Under the pieces are notes generated by a model. The model was not told the DNA's origin. It was given only the letters and a program-made list of their open reading frames with translations, and ran no database searches. The translations under genes were made by a program, and so were the position numbers. Positions 37,942-50,076 of a stretch of DNA of 64,000 bases are shown piece after piece. The first letter of the stretch is position 1. The number at the start of each line of letters is the position of its first letter. Origin of the DNA: Marsupella aquatica. Its lineage: Eukaryota; Marchantiophyta. The stretch spans positions 28,458,001 to 28,522,000 of the forward strand of contig OZ316891.1 in assembly GCA_973895155.1 (NCBI GenBank), in the 5' to 3' direction.

Positions 37942-39854
37942 TTAGTCTCTCTCTTCGAAATGAATGCACATGCTCTGAACCAAAACATGTATCCCAATTA
38001 GCATCAACTCCAAGAGGCTTACCCTCCAGTACTTGAGCTCCAAGTCCAATATGCTCAGTCTTTTTACACCATATCGCTTTATTGGATCACTCACTCCATC
38101 TTCCCTGCCCCCTCGTTTGATATAGTCATCCCTCAGTGCTCCCCACTGCCTGATCTCCTCTTTGGTCACTCGTGCCGGGGGTCCACGTTGCTCAATCTCA
38201 TTGCCAAAGTGTGCAATCAGTGCCTGTCTTTCTCTGTAAGGGTGATCTGCCTTCAGAAAATGACGATGGCCCATGTATATCACTTTCTGCAGGGCTCTGG
38301 AGTACTCACTGGTGACATTGCGCCTACAGATAGTACAAGCACAATATCCTTTTGTTGTTTGGCCTGATATCATCCCATGGGCTGGGTAGTTAGCTATAGT
38401 CAGAATGACAATGGCTCTAAGGATGAATGGGTTTAACCTCCCAAGCCTCTGTAGGACATCATATGTGAGAACTCCTTCCTCCCAAAGTTTTCTCAATTCC
38501 TCCACTAGGGGAGCCAGAAACACATCTATGTTGGCAGATACAGCACTGTCTGGCCCTGGTATCAGTAGGACCATCAGAACAAAAAATCGCTTTGTAGTCA
38601 TCCAAGGAGGAAGGTTATAATTCAAAATAGTTATAGGCCAGCACGAAAATTTGTTGTTCTTGTCTCCAAATGGGTTTACCCCATCCAATGACAGCCCAAG
38701 TCTGACATTCCTCGGCTCAGCAGCAAATTCGGGATACATCTCATCTATGAGTTTCCATTGCCTTGAATCTGTAGCATGTCGTTGTAGCCCATCATCACTT
38801 TTCTTGTCAGTTGCCCAAGTCATCATCTCCGAGATGGCATGGCTTCTGAACATCCGCTGAAGTCTGGGAATGAGTGGAAAATGATGAAGTACCTTGGCAG
38901 GAACCATAGACTTTCCTGAGTTCCGATACCTGTGCTTCCCACACTTAGGGCATGTCAACGATTCTTTATACTCCTTTCTGAAAAGAACATGCCCATCAGG
39001 ACAGGCATGGATCGAATCATAGTTCAATCCAAGATTAGATATGCATCTTTTTGCCTCGTACATGTTCTTGGGCAAAATATTACCATCTGGTAGCACAATT
39101 GTTCGCAAGAATGCCAACAACTCAGAAACCAAAATGTTGGGGACATTGTGGTTGCCGCAAATGTTCAGGAACATGATGACAAATCCCAGTTTAGAACATT
39201 TGCTACCGGGGTACAAAGACTTCCTGCCTTCCTGCCTTCCTGTATTTGTAGGGGAGAGCCAAACATCCCATCATGCCCAGGGGTTTCCTGCCCTATCTCA
39301 AACTCATCAAGAGGCTCTTCGACAGGGGGCACACTTGCATCTGCAGCCGTATCCTCTTCGTTGTCCAGCCCATCATGAAATGCATCCAAGTCTTGGAAGA
39401 TGTCTCTCACCATCTCTTCCACATGAATTCCTTCGTCACGTGGTGCTGCCTGAGCACCATCCCGTTGGAGAGCTGACAACCCACAGAGACCAGCTACAAC
39501 ATTTTCAAATGCACCAGGCAGAACCTCACTTGCCCGTCTTGCAGCATTGGCAACATCAAATTCTAACCTCCACTCCTCGTCAGAAGAATCTTCCTCTGCA
39601 GGATCATTCCAAACTTGATGTCGTGGATCTCTTCCATGAACCGCGATATGCCGCCAAACCTCATTCAGACCCCTGGTACGGGATCCTTGGCAGATTGCAC
39701 AAGGGCATCTCATCCTACTGGCTCCTGAAAGTCTGGTTTGTAACCTTTCACGCTGCCAAAGCTTACTATCATGGCGTGATATCCTTGTGGGATGATGCAA
39801 AGGCAGTGCCTGTGCCCTGGGCTGGGTCTGGGGAGGGTGGTGACCAGGGTGCAT
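37942..39854 (-). pseudogene. CACTA-2 TNP2 transposase, N-terminal and catalytic exon, frameshifted
   Basis: Two frames (39854-39165 and 39216-37942) form the equivalent of CACTA-1 7543-9360. The first has the zinc-binding start (RMRCPCAIC, HIAVHGRDPRH) and acidic linker, and the second SKLGFVIMFLNICGNHN, CPDGHVLF, CPKCGKHRYR, RLGLSLDGVNPFGDKNN, NYNLPPWMTTKRFF and TIANYPAHGM. Note Asn instead of the CACTA-1 Asp in TIADYPAH, a change at a candidate catalytic residue. The frame is lost at a repeated GGAAGGCA run (39219-39245). The exon ends at KYWR with a GTAAGC donor near 38022. Exon 2 is separated by element E. Confidence 0.75.
39219..39245. repeat. Short tandem repeat causing a transposase frameshift
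   Basis: CTTCCTGC-type 8-bp units in about three copies, absent from CACTA-1, sit exactly where the two transposase frames overlap. Replication slippage is the likely cause. Confidence 0.65.
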
Positions 39855-39971
39855 TGTAACAGGCTGGGAGCTCTGCAGTCATGGACAGCAGTGAACAAGG
39901 ATGCCTAATGGTGGTATTTGTGTTCCATATATCCCTGACTGTATCTGCCAAAAGAGTTAACATAACGTGTA

Positions 39972-40226
39972 CTAAATTCTCACAAACCCTAAACCACCCC
40001 AAAAGAAAAAAACAAGTTCGCAAGTAGTGTACCTATTGTCAAGTGAATGACACAAAATTCCTAAATGTTGGAGGGTGTCACCACCTCCTCCGCTGTCCTC
40101 AAATGTACCGCCTCTGCATGTACATTTACAGTGACACCCCCAGGCAGCAGGAAACAACAATCCGCCAACAGTAAAATAAGCCCAACTGCCACCAACCATA
40201 ACAAGGTACATTAGTTCAAAGATCAC
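39972..40226 (-). pseudogene. Remnant of the F-box-like cargo gene in CACTA-2
   Basis: The start (MVGGSWAYFTVGGLLFPAAW) matches the CACTA-1 ORF beginning at 10352, but the next roughly 630 bp, including the F-box, are absent. The joined sequence resembles the CACTA-1 spacer near 9560-9635. The deletion junction is close to 40123. Confidence 0.6.
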
Positions 40227-40287
40227 ATTTATTTCAATGATCTGATTTATACAAAAAAACTTGTGTCCAAACTGATGCTACTACTCC

Positions 40288-41160
40288 TCACTCTGATTCA
40301 GAATCGCTAATGACCCATTCCTCACTTGTTGTCTCATAGTCCTCTCTGTAAGGATCCTGACCCTTCCGTGGCCAGGCCTCAAAAAGATCATAGTCCATTG
40401 GGTTTTGACGCTTCCCAGCTGCTACTGATTCCACAAGCCAAGCATATGAAACCACAAACACATTATGGGACATGACATAAAAGCGAATGTCTCCCTTCCC
40501 AAACTTGCGGCAGGCTTTGGGATATGACTTAGTAATGACATGAGTGGTGTCCTCTGTTATATTCTCCTCCACTGTCCCACCTAGGTCAAGCACCGTGGAC
40601 TTGTACACTTTGCACTTAACCTCTCCAATTCCCGCCTCCACAAATACCATGCTCAGCCCTTTCAGAATGGGGGTTGGTTGCTTCGTCTCCTCAGCCAACA
40701 TACTCTTCAGCCTTCTAGAGCTCTGTCCTTTGTTGAGTACAGGTCCATATTGGACATCAGCAAGCCGTGCCTTTGCTTCCCAGACTTCTTGTTCAGCCCA
40801 AGCTGATGCAGTAGCTTCTTCATCCTCCCACAGCTCATATTGCTCAGTATCCTGTACAATCTGATGTGCTATGGAATCTGTGATCCAAGAGGCCTCAACT
40901 ACTTTTAGGCCTTGCTTAGTAATTGCAGAATTCATGTAGGACCATGACCACTTCTTTATCACTGATAGCCATGTCCCTGCAACAACATGTGTAGTCTCTG
41001 GAGTGATGTCCTGAACTACAGTGCCATGGAGCTCAGAGAATCGTTTCTGTATAGTTGGCCAATGCACTTTGGTCAACCCATGCTGGCCATGGACCAAAAT
41101 GGCTCTGACCCCTGTAAACACTGTTGGGTGGTCACACTTTCTACGTTTCCCAGGCTCCAT
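40288..41160 (-). CDS. Tandem-BRCT cargo protein in CACTA-2
   Basis: About 290 residues from the ATG at 41160, with the same two BRCT repeats as 10444-11316. By eye there are about 18 amino-acid differences over the whole length, many at the ends, and both structural Trp residues are kept. The frame is fully open. The LINE has inserted so that its target duplication starts at the ATG itself, which removes the native upstream sequence and would place LINE 3' DNA 5' of the gene. Confidence 0.75.
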   Translation of the reverse strand: MEPGKRRKCDHPTVFTGVRAILVHGQHGLTKVHWPTIQKRFSELHGTVVQDITPETTHVVAGTWLSVIKKWSWSYMNSAITKQGLKVVEASWITDSIAHQIVQDTEQYELWEDEEATASAWAEQEVWEAKARLADVQYGPVLNKGQSSRRLKSMLAEETKQPTPILKGLSMVFVEAGIGEVKCKVYKSTVLDLGGTVEENITEDTTHVITKSYPKACRKFGKGDIRFYVMSHNVFVVSYAWLVESVAAGKRQNPMDYDLFEAWPRKGQDPYREDYETTSEEWVISDSESE

Positions 41161-41173
41161 GTACACACACCCT
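41157..41173. repeat. LINE target site duplication, left copy
   Basis: CCATGTACACACACCCT at 41157-41173 is repeated exactly at 48100-48116 and occurs once in CACTA-1 at the same place (11313-11329). Confidence 0.88.
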
Positions 41174-41409
41174 CCTTGGAATGGTTTTTTTTATAAATTT
41201 TAATACCGTGAAAGACCCCACGGATAGGGGGAACAACAGCCCTTAATACAGGAACAGCAACAGCACACTAGCGAGCCACAAAGAGAGCCCAAAAGCACAA
41301 AAGAGAGCATCAAAGCCCCAGGGAGAGCCCCCCCTCAAAGAAGGGAAATAACACCGATCAAGAGAGCACCCATGCCCTTCCCACAGCAGCCCCCCAAAAA
41401 GCAGACCCC

Positions 41410-42822
41410 TCAATCAGCACCGCCGCCGCTAGAGGGCACCAAGAGAATCCTGTCCCCACCCTGTCTCAGCCAGATTTGCCTCGTTCCCCGCAACCATTCC
41501 TGAGCCCGGTTCAACCGAGAGCGACGCCGCCCAAAGCGTAAACCAGCCCCAACCGCATGGATGTGATTGGCAGTCTCAGCAAGCATCAGGCCCAAGTCAA
41601 ATGAACGTCCCACCTTGTCAGAGAACATATGTTCATTTCTTCCCAGCCAAATCATCCAGAGAGTCTGATATACACAAAAGATCCTAGCAGTGTGAATAGG
41701 CTCCGGTCCTGTCGATGCATCAAGAATAGCCAGCAGACCACCTCCAATGGGTAAGCGAAGCTCCGTCAAAATCCTATTAAGCAGCACATGAAGGCTCATC
41801 TTGGGTCTCAAGAACTGGTAGACCCTACAGTTGGTGATCTGAAAGTCCTTGAGAGGTTCTGCCCTGTCAGACCAGCGCCATTGTCTGGCCGGAGGATCCC
41901 TATCCCACCTGCAGGCAGTTGACTCCCAAATTCTCCCTAGGAACGCTCTAGCCAGCCCTCTGTGCTCCCCCGTGAATCCTTGCAGCACCTGCCCCCTAAG
42001 CGGAAGGTCTTTCCAGCCCCCTATCTCCACCGACCATCCGTCCTGAATTGATCTCATTCCCAAGCGTCCACAAATAGCAGTGACTCCTACAATGTCCACA
42101 TTTGGCAATGAATTGAAATCTACCATACATCTAATTGCATCGTTAATGCTCCAGCGTCCAGGGGCACCATATCTCCCAAGACAAAAAGCCAGATGGGCAC
42201 GCAGCTCCTCCCAAGCCTTCCATAGACCACTTGTATACCTGAGACCACCGCCTGCCCTAGGAGTACAGAGCAGAAGCCTATCCTTGAACGTGTAATTGTT
42301 TCTTCTGATCACCTTGTAATTCAACCATCCCATTAAAGATAAGTTGGCTGCCAGCATCTTTGACCATTCCCTGTCTGGATACTCTAGGGCCTTAGTGAAC
42401 CATTGTGATAATAATGCATTGGAGTGGCTTCTGAAGTCCTTGAATCCCAGGCCGCCCTCTATTTTTGGAAGTGTCATCTTGTCCCATGCCACCAGCGGAA
42501 TTTTCTTCCCACCTGCAGGATTATATCCCCACAGAAAATCTCTACTGAGGGCAATGAGTTTCTTGGCCAGACCCGCTGGACCCGCTGAAGCCTTGAGGTG
42601 CATCACATGGTAGATTGGGATGGCCTGGAGCACGTGTTTGACCAATAAGGTTCGACCTGTGAAAGAGAGGAGCTTATTTGTCCAGGATGACAGTCGTGAG
42701 CTGATTTTATCTAGGCAGAATCTGTGCAGTTGCTCAGTCTTCAGCCCGGCCCCCAAGGGAGTGCCCAGATATTTCTGACCTCCCCCATTGCACTCACTTG
42801 ACAGCCAGAGTACAGCAGCCAA
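41410..42822 (-). pseudogene. LINE ORF2 C-terminal region
   Basis: A 470-residue frame continuing the reverse transcriptase after a frameshift near 42810. It contains QKYLGTPLG, FLWGYNPAGGKKIPLVAWDKM and GGLGFKDFRSHSNALLSQWF, the conserved stretch that follows the polymerase in plant L1 elements. It ends in a W-x-GRNEHMF-like tail. A clear RNase H domain is not seen. Confidence 0.75.
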
Positions 42823-44675
42823 TCCGGGATGACCTCAATTGCCAAGGGAATCACCACAGATTTGCGTAGGTTCAGCTTTGCTCCAGAACCCATTTCATAA
42901 CATGCAAGTGCAGTTTGTGCCTGGGTGAAAGCTTCCTCCGTGGCAGGAATGAACATTCCAACATCATCTGCGAATAATCTGTAGCATATTGTGAGTGTGT
43001 CCGTGATTGACAGTCCACTAAGTCTCCCAGCCTCCATCTCCGCAGCTAAGAAGTCCATCAGCGGTTGTGTCGAGATGACAAAAAGTAGGGGCGACAAGGG
43101 GCAGCCCTGTCTCACCCCCCTCTTAAGCTCAATCATACCCGTCGCAAAACCATTGACCATTGCCTTCGAGAAAGATCCAGCCAACAGAGCCCGTACCAGT
43201 GTGATAAAGTGGCCACTTATTCCCAGTAAGTGCATTGTGTCCCATATGTATTCGTGATTCACCCTGTCAAAGGCCTTTTCGAAATCCAACTTCAAGAAAA
43301 GTGCCTTCGTTTTCTTGTGCTGTATCCAGTCACATGCGAGCCAGGCCAGTGAGATGTTTTCCAGAATGTGGCGCCCCTGTATAAATCCGGTCTGTTGGGG
43401 GCTGATTATCTTGTTCATGATTTCTTGTAACCGCAATGCCAGGATCTTAGCAATGACTTTGTACGTTGTGTTCAACATTGTAAGGGGACGCCAGTCCTTC
43501 AGTGATCTCTTATCAGGCTTCTTCGGAATGAGCTTTATTATCCCTTCTTTTAACGCACTATCAATCTCTCCTGTCATCCAGAATTCTTGTATCATTTCCA
43601 TCAAGTCCTGTCCCAGAAACTCCCAGCATGCGCGCAGTACTTCTGCCGTTAAGCCGTCTGGGCCAGGCGATTTGTCTCGTGGTAGCATCCAAAGCACTTC
43701 CTTCACCTCTTTAGTTGTCGGGAGAGCTTCCAATTTCATTCTCTCTGCCGCTGTAAGCGCAAATTTTGTGTGTTGCAGTAGACGTCTCCTCTCTTGCCGT
43801 CGTTCTTGTGTCTCCCTTTGTGAGGGTTCCTGCGGTGCATAAAGTGCTTGACACATTTTCTCCACTTCAAGCACAATGCTTGCCGCCTCTGTTATCTCCG
43901 TCCCATCCTCTTTGAGAATCAGGTTCATGGTTTCTCGGGCGCGTTTAGCCTTTACTATCGCATAGAAGAACTTTGTTGATTCGTCTCCTTCTCCCAGCCA
44001 TTTAATCCTTGCAAGTCTCCGTCCCTTATTAGCCACTTCCAACTCGGTTGCATGCAGTGTGTCTTCTGTTTCCGTGTATTCCTTGATTTCATCCTCTGTG
44101 TGTTCCTCCAGAATGGATGCTTTCAGTGCTCTCATTCTCGCTCTAAGAAACTCCATCTCAACCTCTGCCAGCCTTGGTCTTGCTTGTAACTCCATGTATT
44201 TTTGCCTAAAATTGGAGCACGCTTTTGAAAATCGTAGCACAGGGTTTGCAAATTCCCTCCTTCCTTCCCTCCAGGCTCCTTCTAGAAGCGCCAGGTCCTC
44301 CTTGTTGCTTAGAAGCGCTGGATTGGCCATGAATAGTCTCACCTTACCTCGCTCCACCTTCTGACCTGCATCTCTGAACCTCCCTTTCAGTATCACCGGG
44401 TCATGGTCTGATAACGCTGATCCTCCTTCATGCACCAGCTCTACTCTCTCCTCTAACCACCATCCCTTCTCGCTAATGTAGAACCTATCTAATCGGGATT
44501 GTACCATTAATCCCCTTCTCATCCTTCTCCATGTGAATTGGGCACCAGTAGCGCCCCCGGTGATCTCCCACGCATCTACCAGGTCAAAGCGCGTTTTTAA
44601 GAAGCGCCAGAATTCCGCTTCTCTTCCGCCGATCAGAGGTGATCTCCCGGTTGAGTCCGCTCTTCTTTCTGTCAT
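42741..44675 (-). pseudogene. LINE ORF2 reverse transcriptase
   Basis: 644 residues. The end of the endonuclease is at the start (GALSDHDPVI-like SDHDPV), then a long linker, then polymerase blocks: WRPLTMLNTTYKVIAKIL, QTGFIQGRHI, FLKLDFEKAFDRV (first Asp), GVRQGCPLSPLLF, and FADDVGMF (catalytic Asp pair). The active-site residues are intact, but the frame is broken on both sides. Confidence 0.85.
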
Positions 44676-45161
44676 GTTGAAGTCGCCACAGATGATTCAG
44701 TTTACCTACGGAAGCTCATCCTTAAGCTCGTTCCATAGCAAAGCCCTTAAGTCAACCGAGTTTGGTGCATAGATAGATGCCACTCCATAATTGCCTCCTT
44801 CGTTCTCAATGATTATCCACACAGCTCTGCCAAGGTCCAGTTTGCCTGATGCTACCACCTTCAAAGACGGGTGGACCAGAAGTGCCGTTCCTCCCCTGCC
44901 TTCCTCTGGTGCCGATGAGAAGTGTTGATAGTTTGAGAGAATTGTTCTCAGAGCCATGTCCAAACGGAATTGATCCGTCTTCACTTCTTGTAGAGCTAGG
45001 CATCCCAGCAGAAATCGCAGTGCCTGTACCCAGTTTTTGACGACATGTTTGCGGTTTGTCTCACACAGCCCACAGACGTTCCATGTGGCAATCCGCATTA
45101 TGTTCTCCATCCCCTCCCCCCCCCGCTGCTCCCCAAGTCGAGTGGTGCACTTGGTCAGCAC
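44676..45161 (-). pseudogene. LINE ORF2 apurinic-type endonuclease
   Basis: Starts with MRIATWNVCGL (catalytic Asn) and LALQEVK (catalytic Glu). The conserved GDFNM motif follows only after a TAG and a TGA in the same frame (about 44688-44705), so a single protein cannot be made from this copy without suppression. Confidence 0.8.
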
Positions 45162-45170
45162 ACCGTCACC

Positions 45171-47335
45171 CTAGATACGATTCCGTCCTCCAGGGGATAG
45201 CATCCAGCCCTGAGAGCCGCTCCCCGTTTGCTGCTCAGTCAGTCCCCCTATCAGGGAGTAGTCGTCTCTCATCTTAGTTTGTGCTGCGCCTCTTTGTTCA
45301 CTTCTCGGACTCCTCGTTTCAGGGCTGAGCAATCTGTTTGTCCTTGTTGAGCTTTCGCCCGCACCTGCATCAGACATGGATCCTCGTGAGAAGTACAGCG
45401 AACGTTGTTTTTTTGCTTCACCCTTCGGCTTATCTTTATCTTCAGTTGGGGGGGTTCTCAATTCTTGTTTCCTGGTTCGTGCTTTGAGTTTGCTATTCGA
45501 TATGTAAGCTTCATATTCTGACATCTCTGCATCGGTGTCCCCATGGTACGAGAAATTCCCTTCGGCTTCTACCTCTAAGAGCGATCCTGGAAGCCCGAGT
45601 GTGTCTGTTCTGGCCTTCGTGCTGAATTCCGGCCCAAAGCTTGGTGCACTGGCATTTAGAACAGAGCCTCTGCGGTCTGTGTTACCTCCAGGATCCCGGG
45701 CCAGTCCACTCCTAGGTGGGAAGTCTCGCGAATTCCCCTTAGTCCTAGTCGGTTCCCATCTCACCATGGCGTCCAAGGGTCCACGAGTGGGCTCCAGCAA
45801 TTCCATCCCAATAGCACCCACATTCGGCCGTTGTGGGTTAGCTGGAGTTCCTTTGTCCGGTTCTCTAACATCTGTCGCAATGATCAGCTCCACATGGGCA
45901 ATTTCCTCCTCAACTGAGTTTTTCCGGATCGTGTTCGCCTGCCGCTCTTGGTTCTCCCTGAATTTAACCCGAACCATAGCATTCTCTTGGGCCTTTTGTA
46001 TCTCTTCTGGGTCAGCCTCCGAGTGTCGTTCATCGTCTTTTCATCAGGTATTGCCAGCACACTCGTCGGCCTCTGCCCTTCATCTCCTTCTCGACAGCTG
46101 CGGGCTAGATGCCCTTTCTTATGGCATTTGTAGCAGTGGTAAGGAATATTGCGGAAGGTCACCGGTTGCCAAATTACTATATCCTTCTGAATTTTCACTC
46201 GAACACTTGCCGGTATCTCCCTGTCAGTGTCCCATAGTATGCACGCACGGTCATGTGGGTAAGAACTGAATTGGTCTCCTTGAATGTAGTATAGTAGGGT
46301 GCCAAGCGCGCTTGCAATTTTCCTTCTGCATCCTTCCAGCTCCAAGGCTCTAAATGGTAGCTCAATCCATACTGGCAGTTTGGTGTAAGACTCATTTTTT
46401 ATGTCAAAGGTTGGATCCCATGGGAAGGTGTATACAAATCTATTTTCCATAAACCATGGCGCCCCATTCAGTGCCAGATCCCGATGATCAGGTTCTTCAA
46501 AGATTACCATGTAAAAATTTTTCCCCACAAACTTGACTTGTAGCACCGGCCAGCGCCCTTGGCTAGTCATTTCGTCTTCTACCCAGTCTCTGAAGGCTGG
46601 AAGCAATGGGGTTCTGTCTGTGAAGTAGCATAGCAAGGCACAGTTATATAATTGCCTCACATTCATAGCTGCTTCCGTCATGTTCCATTCAACTGTGGCA
46701 AACAGCTTTTTGTCAAGGTCACCCTTAGAGCGGTGTGCTACAGCTCTTAGAATTCTGATACATTCCTCCGATGTTTCCTCCTCTTCAGCTCCTTCGCGGC
46801 CCCATGTATCAGGATTCCGGGTACCATTTGAGATTCCACAGATTCCAGGACCCTCTCCCTTGAGCTCTGCACCTCTCAGGCTATGTCGTGTCTCTCCATC
46901 CAAGGCTGGGACCTTGTCCCGAGCTGAGCTGCCGCCATTCTCATCCTCTTCCATGTCCATCAGATCGTCCTGTATCTCCCGTTGTGAGCCGGCTGAGCCC
47001 CCCCTACTCTCTCCCTGTAGGCCAGGATTGCCTCCTCCCTTTCTCTCCCGCCGTGGTCCGTCCCCATCATTCCGCGCATCTTGCGCCGAGAATTGGTTGC
47101 ACCTCCCCACTCCCTCCTCTCCGAGTTTTCCTTTATTCTGAGAGGCCAAACCAACCAGATTGGTCTCGCGCTCTCTCACCCCCTGAAGCGTCCCCATTCT
47201 AGTTTGGACAGCCATCGGTGTAGCCACTCGGATGTTCCTTGATTCAGAAAGACGTCCATTCTGATCGCTTCTTCCACGAGATGTGGTTTCTGAGCGCCCG
47301 TAGTAGTCCAATCCCTTTTCACCTTCGCCCGACAT
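45171..47335 (-). pseudogene. LINE ORF1, gag-like zinc-knuckle protein, frameshifted
   Basis: The frame 47335-45884 has a charged N-terminus, a DUF4283-like domain (LPAFRDWVEDEM, VIFEEPDHRDLAL, GAPWFMENRFVY, LPVWIELPFRALEL) and a CYKCHKKGHLARSC knuckle (C-x2-C-x4-H-x4-C). The remaining Ser/Arg-rich C-terminus lies in a second frame (45977-45171), implying an indel near 45950. Confidence 0.75.
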
Positions 47336-48099
47336 TAAATTAATGTATGCAATGACAGTCAGACGGCGTTAATAAGATGTTCGGGGCAGTGCTTACCTTG
47401 TAATCGAAGAGGGCTCCAGGCTCCTCTCGAGTCCACTGGGTCCAATCTCATTAACCAAGATGTCCTTCCCGAACTATTCCATAATTCTCCCATCAGAATA
47501 GAACCACTCAGGCACACTTTGTGCCGCCTTAACTCTTCTCTGCATGTTCCGCCATCCTCTTTGGCAATGTCAGCTCCAAACACTTTTAGGAATCTGAGTG
47601 CCGCCACTCGCTGTCCAATCCGAGCTTGCAGACACCAAGGTCCGTTGCCGTAATCCACACCGTTTGTTTCAGTCGCCCACTGTAGCACCCCACCAGATCG
47701 ATGCGAACCCCTGTTCCAATGTGTCTACCTTTTAATCCCCGCCTCCAAAAGTGGCAGCGGGAAAGGTGCTCCCGCTAGACTAACGCATCGGCTCATCCGC
47801 CACCCCTGGCTCCAACTCTCATGACCGGATCTCCACAATTGTGCTCCCGCAATCCAAACTAGTATTCCACCCTAAAACAGCAGAACCGGCTCTAAAGCGG
47901 ATCCCGATCGTAGCGATGGCGAGAGAGAGCAGAAAAAGCTTCGTGCAGAAGTAGGGGTCACCCTCGTATTGATTCCACCCCTCTCGAGAAGCTTTTTGCC
48001 CCTCTCAATCTCCTTCTGGAAGGTCGAAACGCTCATGGATGAGCACAAGTCCCTCCGCCCTTCTTCGCAAGTCCACTGTCAGTTCTCTGTCAATCAGTC
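47336..48099 (-). other. LINE 5' UTR region
   Basis: Non-coding, relatively GC-rich, upstream of ORF1. A short open frame at 47688-47359 has no recognisable product. Confidence 0.55.
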
Positions 48100-48116
48100 C
48101 CATGTACACACACCCT
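48100..48116. repeat. LINE target site duplication, right copy
   Basis: CCATGTACACACACCCT, identical to 41157-41173. Confidence 0.88.
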
Positions 48117-48695
48117 ACGTGATGACAGTGAATTTTGGAAGAATGGGTTCACCTGACAATACAAGGACAACAAAATTCCTGCTTTTTGAGTTGATCTAGC
48201 CCACTGGTGCTCAGGTCCGATTTTGATAGGTACAAGGGATATGTGAACAATACGTACTAGGCACCTGCACAGATGTAGGACATTGTTTGAATATATACTA
48301 CAAAATCCATATCGAAGGTGAAATGAAGTGCAACCAACTTGTCATGGCACATACATATTTTGTTGTAAAGGAGGATACATTCAATGACAAACTTATAGGG
48401 CAATTTGATTAATTGCATGCCTGATAATTTATACGCTTACAACTTAGAAGTCCTGTTTTAATTTAGCAGTCTGATGAAAGTGTTTATGAAAATGACCACT
48501 CAGCCTAAATACTTCCAAGAAGGCTTGTAAGGATAAGTTTTTATAGGCATGTACCCAGCCACTGACGCCAGAGCACAAGATAAGTGCTGCCTATATAAAC
48601 TCGCCTACCCAACTCCTTTTCAAAATTGGAATCTCTGCAATCTCAAAAAATAGTACATCCATATCAGGTGCACTGTGCATGTACAATGTTCAGCT

Positions 48696-49349
48696 TCACA
48701 GCCAAGATATGTGATCTCTCACAGGAGTGCGCGAGGTAGGATCAATGGCATGGCGATGACAATAAAATATCCATCGATCAACACCATATGCAGAGTGATC
48801 ATAGATTTCTCTATCACAAGCATAACCCTCTGCTTGACGATCTTTCAGGCAATGATAGTGCCACATGGTGGGACACCTAGCACAGTGGACTATGTCAGTC
48901 CAGTACTCATGATCATGCTCACCACATGCCTTGCACCTATGAAGTGGGCAAGCTGTGGCATGAGCAGGCAAACACTCAAAACAGAAAAATCTCACACAAA
49001 AACGGTCTGGACATTTCCTAACATTTGCTGCAGCATCAACAGAGCCCTCATAGGACCCCAACTTCCCACACTGTGCACACTTAGCCTGCTTCTCCAAACA
49101 ATCAGTGCACATCCAGTCTCCCTGGTGTGTTGACGGGAGGCCCACCCCTGGACAGTTGTTTTCTGTAGCAAGGTCAGACTCCGGGTTGAGGTGGAAATGC
49201 CTCATGCAAGGGCCCTCACAAATGGCACAACAATGAGCTACCTTCTGGAAAATCTGACTTGCAGAGAAGTTAGTAGCATCTGCCCCAAGTACACCTGTGT
49301 TTCTCACCTCTGTCACACGCTTTTTGGCTTGAATTTTAGGTCGTGCCAT
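48696..49349 (-). CDS. EDM2-like PHD-finger cargo gene in CACTA-2
   Basis: 217 residues from the ATG at 49349 to the stop at 48696, after HISWL. It reads through the position that is a stop in CACTA-1 (HEYWTDIVHCARCPTMWHYHCL), so the later zinc clusters are complete: CAQCGKLGS, CPDRFCVRFFCFECLP, CPLHRCKACGEHDHE, CARCPTMWHYHC. However, the first PHD has lost nine residues (CAICEGPC instead of CAIC, nine residues, EGPC), a 27-bp in-frame deletion between two TCACA-x-ATG repeats near 49221. That deletes a zinc-ligand pair. Family and role as for 11901-12581. It is now cut off from the BRCT gene by the LINE. Confidence 0.7.
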   Translation of the reverse strand: MARPKIQAKKRVTEVRNTGVLGADATNFSASQIFQKVAHCCAICEGPCMRHFHLNPESDLATENNCPGVGLPSTHQGDWMCTDCLEKQAKCAQCGKLGSYEGSVDAAANVRKCPDRFCVRFFCFECLPAHATACPLHRCKACGEHDHEYWTDIVHCARCPTMWHYHCLKDRQAEGYACDREIYDHSAYGVDRWIFYCHRHAIDPTSRTPVRDHISWL

Positions 49350-50076
49350 GCCTGCGCATGAGATAGACTCTACAGTTTAGCAGACTGCACAAAAAGTAAT
49401 ATATATTTAGCATTTAAGGTACAAAGGCATTTAGATAGACTCTACAATTTAGCAGACTGCACAGAAAGTAAAATATATTTAGCATTTAAGGTACAAAGGC
49501 ATTTGCTACTGCAATGAATTGGAATGGCCACACAAGGATGCAGAGCAGACATACTTTTGGTATGTTGAGCCCACACACAAACCTGATCCCCTAATACAAT
49601 TGCTCCACCAACACCTCAATTTTAATTGTGGCTATGATTCACCAAAGGAGATCTACAACAACATTTCATGCATTTGAATCACATACAATAGTCGTGACAT
49701 GTAAAACAGGCATTCTTCAAAGAGGATTGGTATGAAGCCGTGTCATAAGGGTTGAAATTTATACATCCTAAATAGGCTATGATAGTGGCTGAGACAAATA
49801 AGTGATGCATAAATCATATTTTACAGGTTATCACATGGCCCATTAATTCATTGAACGTTGCAATGTTCACCAGGTTAAAGCAGTCATGAAAGCAGTCTTT
49901 CAATAGAGACTTTTATGCAAGTTTGCTAGCCTCTTAAATTAGGATATTTTGCTTAGTGCAGGCATAATAGGATAAGTTATGTACTGTTGACCCTAAACCC
50001 TGGACCCAAAATTGCTCATACATCAAAATTTTAAGTAAATATCCTCTGTGTTGAAGTGAGAGTGTTAAGCTATAGG

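Larger units (their letters stand above)
41174..48099 (-). mobile_element. L1-like LINE inserted in CACTA-2, degenerate
   Basis: 6.9 kb flanked by a 17-bp target duplication, transcribed on the minus strand. ORF1 is 47335 to about 45171 (CCHC knuckle), and ORF2 is about 45161-41410 (endonuclease, reverse transcriptase, C-terminal region). The 3' end has an A8 run followed by eleven further bases. It is full length but carries a frameshift in ORF1, two stops between endonuclease catalytic motifs, and a frameshift after the reverse transcriptase. It post-dates CACTA-2 formation. Confidence 0.88.
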
